From an uncultured Collinsella sp. (GTDB lineage: Bacteria > Actinomycetota > Coriobacteriia > Coriobacteriales > Coriobacteriaceae): a stretch of DNA of 64,000 nt. The translations under genes and the position numbers were made by a program. The notes under the pieces were generated by a model, which saw nothing but the letters and a program-made list of their open reading frames with translations, searched no databases and had not been told where the DNA came from. Shown piece after piece: positions 1 through 5,817 of the stretch (positions are counted from its first letter, which is position 1; each line of letters opens with the position of its first letter). The DNA lies in NCBI GenBank assembly GCA_958437935.1, contig CAUBPS010000001.1, positions 62,001-126,000 of the forward strand, written 5' to 3'.

Positions 1-78
1 CGGCTTGTCCTGGACCGAAGCGAATGCTGCTTTGGCGGCTGCCGCGGAGTCGAGTGGAGCCTGCTTGGAATCTGCCAT
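1..78 (-). CDS. 5' end of an unknown gene (partial)
   Basis: Only the first 26 codons lie in the window; the rest runs off the left edge. The ATG at 78-76 is preceded by a strong AGGAGG ribosome binding site seven bases upstream, which fixes the start. The visible N-terminus begins MADSKQAPLDSAAAAKAAF and is alanine-rich, without a signal peptide or a motif I recognise, so no function can be given. The gene is the only candidate target of the phased ACGCA repeats immediately upstream. Confidence 0.6.
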   Translation of the reverse strand, partial: MADSKQAPLDSAAAAKAAFASVQDKP

Positions 79-130
79 CATGTGCCTCCTGTGTCATAGA
101 ACGTCTTGCATTTCGGACAGCTCTATATTC

Positions 131-260
131 GCACAAACGCGCGCGTCTGTGCGCATTTTTGCGTATCTCACCGCTAAACGGTCATTTTTGCCCCGTAAAT
201 GGCGCTTCTATACGCATATTCACGCAATCCCACGCACGCAAATACGCACAAATGCGCATT
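131..260. promoter_or_regulatory. phased ACGCA repeat array upstream of the first gene
   Basis: ACGCA occurs at 212-216, 222-226 and 232-236 with an exact 10-bp period, then again at 236-240 and 244-248, followed by TGCGCA at 253-258. TGCGC and TGCGT (the complement) occur at 150-154 and 160-164, also 10 bp apart. One-helical-turn spacing on one face of the DNA is typical of cooperative binding by a regulator. The array lies 70-180 bp upstream of the minus-strand start at 78. The protein that would bind is unknown. Confidence 0.45.
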
Positions 261-355
261 TGTCATTGCTCAGAGACAGGGCTTATGCTTAGAACTCAAA
301 AGACAGGATGATCCGCTTAGCCTCGTCACTCATGGCGCGCTGCAGCTCTAAGGAT

Positions 356-416
356 CGTCCCAAACTGCGGACAGAAAAGGAACGTTCCAAACTGCAGACA
401 GAAAAAGAACGTCCCC
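356..416. repeat. tandem 27-bp direct repeat
   Basis: Two 27-bp units (356-382 and 383-409) differ at three positions, and a third copy begins at 410. Each unit contains CGTYCCAAACTGC and RGACAGAAAARGAA. The unit resembles the short intergenic repeats with GGGAC and GACAG words seen elsewhere in this window. No coding potential is apparent. It lies in the 626-bp stretch (79-704) without an intact gene. Confidence 0.6.
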
Positions 417-487
417 AGGCGCCGGCATTTCAAGAGCACTCATTTAAGTCTGTCCCCAATGAGTGGGAGTAATCAGAGACCCTTTGC

Positions 488-519
488 GAGGGAGGCCGGA
501 CGTGGCCTTCCTCGTTTTT
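488..519 (+). terminator. rho-independent terminator-like hairpin
   Basis: GAGGGAGGCC (488-497) pairs with GGCCTTCCTC (504-513) over ten base pairs including one G-T pair, with a six-base loop, and is followed by GTTTTTA. The orientation fits plus-strand transcription, although no intact plus-strand gene lies upstream; it may be left over from the palindrome-rich element beside it. Confidence 0.5.
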
Positions 520-522
520 ATT

Positions 523-662
523 CATGGACTTTAGTCCGTGCCGCGCGGCACGCGCGGCATAGAAAGCCACCCGCTCAGCGGGTGGAGGCCAATTTCCGCT
601 ACGCGACAAAAACCTTCCCCCTAGCATGAGGATTGTTCAGGTCATCATACTAGGGGGAAGGT
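523..662. mobile_element. palindrome cluster, possible IS200/IS605-type end or MITE
   Basis: Four dyads follow each other: CATGGACT/AGTCCGTG (523-540), the perfect 16-bp palindrome CGTGCCGCGCGGCACG (537-552), CCACCCGC/GCGGGTGG with a three-base TCA loop (567-585), and a perfect 13-bp inverted repeat ACCTTCCCCCTAG/CTAGGGGGAAGGT (612-624 and 650-662). Small-loop GC hairpins of this kind are known at the ends of IS200/IS605 elements and in their guide RNAs. No TnpA or TnpB coding sequence is present, so this would be a remnant or a non-autonomous copy. It directly abuts a 5'-truncated gene. The family assignment is inference. Confidence 0.4.
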
Positions 663-704
663 GATTGCTGTGGCCCAGAAAGCCAACAGCCTCGCGCACA
701 CGAA

Positions 705-947
705 ATGGCTGTGCAAGTACCGCATCGCACCGAGGTCAAGCTCATCGCCGCCATCGTCGAGAAGCACCCCAAGGTGCGCTTTGCCGCGAGCCGCACCTCG
801 GCCCACGCCGACCTCTACGACCGCATGGAGCAGGCCCTGTGCGAGCGCGTGGCCAACGCGGTGGAGGTCGTCCGCTCCGACATCAGCCCCGCGCTTCTTG
901 TCCACACCGGTCCAAACCTCGTGGGTGTGGCGGTCCAGGGACTCTAG
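705..947 (+). pseudogene. C-terminal fragment of a DegV-family (EDD fold) protein
   Basis: About 70 residues in one frame resemble the end of DegV-type fatty-acid-binding proteins: KLIAAIVEKHPKVRF, then DISPALLVHTGPNLVGVAV before the stop, matching the closing (S)PVIGxHxGPGxxG segment of that family. Full-length DegV proteins are about 280 residues; some 200 N-terminal residues are missing and the frame upstream (663-704) has no homology I can see. The truncation point lies at the palindrome cluster ending at 662. The ATG at 705 has no convincing ribosome binding site. I read this as a decayed gene rather than a small functional protein. Confidence 0.55.
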
Positions 948-981
948 CGGAGGCGGGGCGTCCTGCCCCAAAAACAAATGC

Positions 982-1031
982 AAAAGACGAGCACTTCTTG
1001 CCGCTCAATTGGCAAGAAGCGCTCGTCTTTT
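982..1031. terminator. bidirectional terminator between the DegV fragment and the ROK kinase gene
   Basis: A 21-bp inverted repeat with a single mismatch (982-1002 against 1011-1031) and an eight-base loop is flanked by A and T runs on both sides (AAAAGACGAGC and GCTCGTCTTTT). It can end the minus-strand PTS/glycosidase operon, whose last gene stops at 1064, and also plus-strand transcription of the DegV remnant. Confidence 0.85.
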
Positions 1032-1063
1032 CTTAACGCGTTGTATGGCGGAGAGAGCGCAAG

Positions 1064-1948
1064 TTACGCGAGCGCCCTTCTTGCCAGCTCGGCCGCGCCG
1101 AGGATTCCTTGGTCGCCGCCGCAGCCCGGGGCGCAGATGTAGCTCTCCATGTCCTTAAGCTCGGCGGTCTGGATGTAGCCACCCAGATATTCGAGGGTCT
1201 TCTTGCGGACGATGCCGTAGAGCTGCTCCTGGTGCATCACGCCGCCGCCGAGGACGATGCGGCGAGGCGAGTACATGAGCACGAGGTTCGCGCACATCTG
1301 CCCCAGATAATCCCCCTCGAGCGCCCACACCTCATCGTTGTCCGCGAGCTCGGCCGCGGGCTTTCCCCAGCGCGCGGCGATGGCGGGGCCGGAGGCGAGC
1401 CCCTCGAGACAGCTCGCGTGGCTCGGGCAGACGCAGCGTCCCTCCTCGGTGGGACGGGTCCTTACCAGCATGTGACCGGCCTCGGGGTGCAGCATGCCGT
1501 GAAGGAGTCTGCCCGCGCACATGACGCCCGCGCCCACGCCGGTGCCGATGGTCACGTAGACGGCGTCCTCGAGCCCCTTGCAGCAGCCGAAGACCACTTC
1601 GCCGAGGCAGGCAACGTTCACGTCCGTGTCGTAGGCCACCGGAATCCCGAGGGCGTCGGCGAACGCGGCGCGAAGACCATAGCCTCGCCACGCGAGCTTG
1701 GGCGTCTGGAGGATGGAGCCGTAGCGCTCGTCGTTGGGGTCGACGCAGGTCGGGCCGAAGGCGCCGATGCCCAACGCGTCCACATCGCGGGCGGTGAACC
1801 ACTCGATCATCTGCGGGACGGTCTCGGCGGGCGTAAGCGTCGGGGTCTCCATACGGTCGAGGACCTCGCCGTCGCCGGACACCACGGCACAGACCATCTT
1901 GGTCCCGCCGGCTTCGAGGGCGCCGAGCCTCATTTGCTTTTCGCTCAT
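1064..1948 (-). CDS. ROK-family sugar kinase, probably fructokinase
   Basis: A 294-residue cytoplasmic kinase of the ROK family. The N-terminus has the ATP-binding LGALEAGGTKMVCAV, followed by IGAFGP, then TIGTGVGAGVMCAG. The zinc site is visible as GH..., then CVCPSHASCLEGLASGPA. Short ROK proteins with this CxCxxHxxC arrangement and the EAGGTK start are mostly ATP-dependent fructokinases (EC 2.7.1.4), though glucokinase or mannokinase activity cannot be excluded. It is the last gene of the operon behind the GH172 glycosidase, where it would phosphorylate free hexose released from a disaccharide. A GGAGG site precedes the ATG. Confidence 0.82.
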   Translation of the reverse strand: MSEKQMRLGALEAGGTKMVCAVVSGDGEVLDRMETPTLTPAETVPQMIEWFTARDVDALGIGAFGPTCVDPNDERYGSILQTPKLAWRGYGLRAAFADALGIPVAYDTDVNVACLGEVVFGCCKGLEDAVYVTIGTGVGAGVMCAGRLLHGMLHPEAGHMLVRTRPTEEGRCVCPSHASCLEGLASGPAIAARWGKPAAELADNDEVWALEGDYLGQMCANLVLMYSPRRIVLGGGVMHQEQLYGIVRKKTLEYLGGYIQTAELKDMESYICAPGCGGDQGILGAAELARRALA

Positions 1949-2027
1949 GTGATCCTCCTTACAAAGGGACGCCCGCAGTCATGGTCAACCGCGGGCGCCC
2001 ATAACGTTGGCTTGTTTCGAGGCGACC

Positions 2028-3152
2028 CTACCTGGGCACGCGGTCCTGCCTTGCGGCAAACGGGGCGAGCACGGCGTGCGGCTCGCTTTGGTACCAGTAG
2101 GCGACGGTGGAGATGTCGTCCTCGCGCTCGTAGAGCTTGATGTCGTCGTTGCCGAGGTCCTGGAACGTCACGCGCAGGTCCTCCTTGAACGAGATCGGGT
2201 CGGGAAGGTGCCACCTGTAGAGGCCGTGCCTGGGCAGCGCGTCGTCGTTAGTCGCGAGCATCGGATTCGGGTTCGGCTTGCCCGCGCTGAAGCGGTCGCG
2301 CGTGGCGTCGCGCGTCGAGCGGTACGGGTAGCCGGCGAACAGCGTGTTGAAGCACTGCGCCTCGGGCAGCGCGTGGGGCGGCCTGTCGAGGAAGGCCCAG
2401 GCACCGCCGAAGTAGTCCTCGGCTCCCGTCGAGGTGACCGTGGGGAACTCCTCGTCGCCGTCGAGGAAGAACTTCATCTCGCCCTCGCCCCACCAATAGC
2501 GCTCCAGGGCGCACAGGGCCATGTAGGTGCCGACGTAGTAGCCCTTGCCGCGCACGCCGTCGAGCACGGTGTAGTCGACGCCCCTGCGGGTGCTGCGCTC
2601 GCGGTTAAAGCGGGCGTGGAAGTACATGGCGTCGTCCGGCACGTCGGTGAGCGCGTAGTTGAACGTGTAGAAGATGTACTTAATGAACCCGGGGTGCTCG
2701 CTCGTAAGCGTGACCTTGGCGTGCTTCCTGAAGGGCATCTCGAAGTAGCAGTTCATGCCGCCCGTCGGGTTCACGCAGATGGGCATCGAGTTGACGATGG
2801 CGCGCTCACCGAAGCCGTTGCAGAAGAAGTCGCCGACAGGGCACTCGACCGAGGGGGTCTCCTCGTCGTCCCAGTAGAAGCGCAGCACGAGGTCACGCAT
2901 GACGAAGCTGCCGGCGGCGGTCTTGTCGGGGACGGTCATCCAGATGTGGCGGATGATGCCGGGGCCCTCGATGTCCGCGAGCGTGATGGTCTCGCCGGAC
3001 TCAAGGGGCACGCAGCACGAGCCCTTGCGGCCGACGCCGAGGTGGCTGGCCGACATGGCGGCGCGGCCCTTCTCGCCCGTGATGTTCTCGGGGGTGATGG
3101 CGCGGCTTTCCTCACCGCCGTGCATCCACACGTCCTTAAGGAACTCTCTCAT
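2028..3152 (-). CDS. GH172 (DUF2961) glycoside hydrolase
   Basis: A 374-residue protein with the hallmarks of DUF2961/GH172: IEGPGIIRHIWMT near residue 65, the block GDFFCNGFG, then FYTFNYAL, and GEGEMKFFLDGDEEFP followed by TGAEDYFGGAW. Known GH172 enzymes act on alpha-fructofuranosides, difructose dianhydrides or arabinans using acidic residues; the conserved glutamates in GEGE and GAED are candidates. There is no signal peptide, so it works inside the cell on sugar delivered by the PTS encoded upstream. It lies 12 bp after the IIA gene and 79 bp before the ROK kinase. The substrate is inferred from context: a fructose-containing disaccharide or anhydride. AGGAGG lies seven bases before the ATG. 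Confidence 0.8.
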   Translation of the reverse strand: MREFLKDVWMHGGEESRAITPENITGEKGRAAMSASHLGVGRKGSCCVPLESGETITLADIEGPGIIRHIWMTVPDKTAAGSFVMRDLVLRFYWDDEETPSVECPVGDFFCNGFGERAIVNSMPICVNPTGGMNCYFEMPFRKHAKVTLTSEHPGFIKYIFYTFNYALTDVPDDAMYFHARFNRERSTRRGVDYTVLDGVRGKGYYVGTYMALCALERYWWGEGEMKFFLDGDEEFPTVTSTGAEDYFGGAWAFLDRPPHALPEAQCFNTLFAGYPYRSTRDATRDRFSAGKPNPNPMLATNDDALPRHGLYRWHLPDPISFKEDLRVTFQDLGNDDIKLYEREDDISTVAYWYQSEPHAVLAPFAARQDRVPR

Positions 3153-3164
3153 CGTCGACCTCCT

Positions 3165-3563
3165 CTATTCGTCGTCGTCGCACTCGGCGGAACTGGCACC
3201 GTTCACGTAGATGATCTGCTGGCGCGCCTCGTTGACGAGGGCGTCGAAGTCGAGTTTCTCGTCGGGGCGCGCGAGCGCGACCGTCATGGCGAGCGGGAGG
3301 TTGACACCCGCGATCACGTGGATCCGGTCGGAGGCGAAGCGGGAAAAGCGCTGGTTCACGCTGCCGCCGTACGCGTCGGTGAGGACGACGACCTCGTCAG
3401 TGCCCGAAAGAGCCGCCTCGACCGCCGCGTCGAGCCCCTCGCCGTTGTCGTTCACGTAGGCGCACACGGCGTTGACGGCGTCGCCCTTACCCGTAAGGAA
3501 CTCGAGGGTGTCCTTGAAGCCCTGGGCGAGAAGGGAATGGCTCGCCACAACTATCTTTCTCAT
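3165..3563 (-). CDS. PTS mannose/fructose/sorbose-family EIIA
   Basis: A 132-residue free-standing IIA domain. It starts MRKIVVASHSLLAQGFKDT, with the phosphorylatable histidine at residue 9, as in mannose-family IIA proteins. It accepts phosphate from HPr and passes it to the IIB encoded four genes upstream. The C-terminal tail is acidic (ECDDDE). Gene order here is IIB-IIC-IID-IIA rather than the more common IIA-first order. The ribosome binding site is weak (AAGAGATTGG). Confidence 0.88.
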   Translation of the reverse strand: MRKIVVASHSLLAQGFKDTLEFLTGKGDAVNAVCAYVNDNGEGLDAAVEAALSGTDEVVVLTDAYGGSVNQRFSRFASDRIHVIAGVNLPLAMTVALARPDEKLDFDALVNEARQQIIYVNGASSAECDDDE

Positions 3564-3589
3564 TGATTCACCAATCTCTTGGGTCGAAG

Positions 3590-4423
3590 CTAGGCGAGGA
3601 TGCCGGCGGCGGAGGCGACCATCGCGAGGACGATCACCACGAGGATGAGGGCCGTCATGCTCGCGTTCTTCTTGGTAAGAAGGTAATACGCGCTTCCCGT
3701 GATGGCGGCGGGGATCATGGCAGGCAGGATCTTGTCGAGCAGCGGCTGAATCTCCATCGCGACGTCGCCGAAGCTGAAGCTAATCGGGCAGGTGACGCCG
3801 ATGACCGAGGCGATGAGGCAGCCGACCACGGTGAGGCCGAGCACGGAGGCGGCGGCAGTGAGGTTGGGAAGCTTCTCGCTGAAGTCGGTGACGAGCTTCA
3901 CGCCCTGCTTGTAGCCGAACTCGAGGGCGTGCATGCGGACCCAGAAGATGGCCAGGATGAGCGCGAACCAGATGCCGGCTCCCACGGGGTTGCCCTCGAT
4001 GGCCATGTAGGCGGCGATGGAGCCCATGATGGTCGGGATCATGGTCATGAGCAGGGAGTCGCCGACGCCGGCGAGCGGTCCCATGGTGCCGATCTTCAGG
4101 TCTTGGACGGCGTCCGCCGCCGCTAGGCCGTCGCGCTCCTCCATGGCCACGCAGGCGCCAAGGATGATGGCGGCGAGCCAAGGCTGGGTGTTGTAGTAGC
4201 GGAAGTGGTTATTGAGCGCTTGCTTATAGTCCTCGTCGTTCGTGTAGATCTTCCTCAGGACCGGCGAGAGGGCGTAGGCGACTGAGGCGCCCTGCTGGGT
4301 CTGGTAGTTGAAGGTGCACACGCTCATGAGCCAGCGCCAGTTCGCGTTGCGCAGGTCCTTCTTGGTGACCTTGTAGCCGGAGGGCTTGCCCTCGGCGACG
4401 GCGGTGATGTTCTCGTTTTCCAT
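3590..4423 (-). CDS. PTS mannose-family EIID membrane component
   Basis: A 277-residue IID subunit. The cytoplasmic N-terminal part holds the family signature NANWRWLMSVCTFNYQTQQG, and further on come LKIGTMGPLAGVGDSLLM and FWVRMHALEFGYKQG, with several hydrophobic segments in the last 130 residues. Together with IIC it forms the sugar channel in the cytoplasmic membrane. Its start overlaps the end of the IIC gene region (2-bp spacing), and its binding site lies inside the IIC stop region, indicating coupled translation. Confidence 0.9.
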   Translation of the reverse strand: MENENITAVAEGKPSGYKVTKKDLRNANWRWLMSVCTFNYQTQQGASVAYALSPVLRKIYTNDEDYKQALNNHFRYYNTQPWLAAIILGACVAMEERDGLAAADAVQDLKIGTMGPLAGVGDSLLMTMIPTIMGSIAAYMAIEGNPVGAGIWFALILAIFWVRMHALEFGYKQGVKLVTDFSEKLPNLTAAASVLGLTVVGCLIASVIGVTCPISFSFGDVAMEIQPLLDKILPAMIPAAITGSAYYLLTKKNASMTALILVVIVLAMVASAAGILA

Positions 4424-4425
4424 GG

Positions 4426-5211
4426 TTACTCATCCTCTCCGATGAAGGCGTCTGCGGAAGCGTGGGCGGCGAGCTCGGTGTCCCTCTCGGCACGCTGGTA
4501 GAACGCAATCGCGAGGGCAACGCCGACGATGGCGGCGCCGATGATGGGCACGTTCAGGAAGGCCGAGAGGAAGAAGCCGGCGAGCAGGTACTGGAAGTAC
4601 TTGGCGGTTGGCATGTAGCGGAGCAGCATGGCGATACCGACGGCCGGGAGCATCTTGCCGGCGAGGGTGAGGCCGGAGAGGAACCACTGGGGCATGACCT
4701 CGAGGAGCCAGTTGACGGCGGGCTGGCCGAGCGTCACGGAGACAAAGACGGGCAGGGCGGCGCACAGGCCGAAGAGCGCGGGGCAGACCCACAGGATGGC
4801 GTTCATCTGATTGAACTTACCCTCGTTGCAGAACTTCTGGGACTTCTCGACGACAAAGCCGTTGAGGATCTTGGCGACGACGTCGAGCTGGATGCCGAGC
4901 ATGCCGACCGGCAGGCCGATGGCGAGGCCCGTGTCGGAGCCCAGGGTCACGCCGTAGGCGGTGGCGATGATGGCCATCGTGCCGTAGTCGGGAATGGAGG
5001 AGCCGCCGAAGCCCGCGACGCCGAGCTGCATGAGCTGAATGGTGCCGCCGATGACAAGGCCGGTCTTCCAGTCGCCCATGACGACTCCGGTGATGAGGCC
5101 CCAGAAAACGGCGTAATTGACGAAGATCATCGGGATGCCGTAGTAGTCCACGTGCTTGATGAAGGCCAGCAGGGTCAAAAGGACGACCTGCAGGATAGTG
5201 AAGTTGACCAT
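4426..5211 (-). CDS. PTS mannose-family EIIC membrane component
   Basis: A 261-residue IIC permease with six to eight hydrophobic stretches and the family motif GVAGFGGSSIPDYGTMAII around residues 67-85. It binds and moves the sugar with IID. The end of the protein is charged and hydrophilic (YQRAERDTELAAHASADAF). It follows the IIB gene after 9 bp; an AAGGGGG site precedes the ATG. Confidence 0.9.
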   Translation of the reverse strand: MVNFTILQVVLLTLLAFIKHVDYYGIPMIFVNYAVFWGLITGVVMGDWKTGLVIGGTIQLMQLGVAGFGGSSIPDYGTMAIIATAYGVTLGSDTGLAIGLPVGMLGIQLDVVAKILNGFVVEKSQKFCNEGKFNQMNAILWVCPALFGLCAALPVFVSVTLGQPAVNWLLEVMPQWFLSGLTLAGKMLPAVGIAMLLRYMPTAKYFQYLLAGFFLSAFLNVPIIGAAIVGVALAIAFYQRAERDTELAAHASADAFIGEDE

Positions 5212-5220
5212 ATTTCCCCC

Positions 5221-5694
5221 TTAGATGAGGTCTGCGACGGAGACGGGCTTGTCGGCGGGCACGAACTGGGCCGTCACCTTGACGCCACGGGCGATGAGCG
5301 CCTTGTAGCTCTGGACGTTCTCGGCGGAGGCGTAGGCGCGCTGGGTGAGCTGGATGCCGTCCTCCTTGACGAGCGAGCCGCCGACGACCAGCGACGGGAG
5401 CTCGACGCCCGACTCGACCAGGCGAAGCATCGTCTCGGGCTCCTTGGCGATGACGAAGACCTTCTCGCGGTCGTACTTGCCCGCGGCGAAGTTCTTGAGC
5501 GCGGTCTGCTCGGAGATGATCGAAACGGCCATGCCCGCGGGGCGCGCCATCCTCATGGTGGACTTCAGGACCTCGTCGCCGGCGACCTTGTCGTCGATGA
5601 CCATGACTCGGGTCGCGCCCGACACCGGGGCCCACTGCGTCACGATGATGCCGTGAAGCAGGCGATTGTCGATTCGTGCCATAACAACACTCAT
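5221..5694 (-). CDS. PTS mannose-family EIIB
   Basis: A 157-residue IIB domain. The start at 5694 is chosen because MSVVMARIDNRLLHGIIVTQ matches the conserved IIB N-terminus and has AGGAG five bases upstream; a longer frame exists but lacks homology. Histidine 15 in RLLHG is the expected phosphorylation site. It carries phosphate from IIA to the incoming sugar. It is the first structural gene after the regulator gene, separated from it by 123 bp, a plausible promoter region, although I see no sigma-54 type -24/-12 element there. Confidence 0.88.
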   Translation of the reverse strand: MSVVMARIDNRLLHGIIVTQWAPVSGATRVMVIDDKVAGDEVLKSTMRMARPAGMAVSIISEQTALKNFAAGKYDREKVFVIAKEPETMLRLVESGVELPSLVVGGSLVKEDGIQLTQRAYASAENVQSYKALIARGVKVTAQFVPADKPVSVADLI

Positions 5695-5817
5695 GTTTGC
5701 TCCTATCAAATGAAGTTTTACGTTCGGTACTGCCTCGGTGCTATCCGGATTCGCGCCGGGCAAGGGGTTATCGGATTATTGAGGACGCGCGGTCAGCTTG
5801 CGGCGGCGCGGGGAAGG

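Noticed and set aside
356..416. Tandem 27-bp units considered as a CRISPR array
   Set aside because: The units follow each other without spacers, so they are a tandem repeat.
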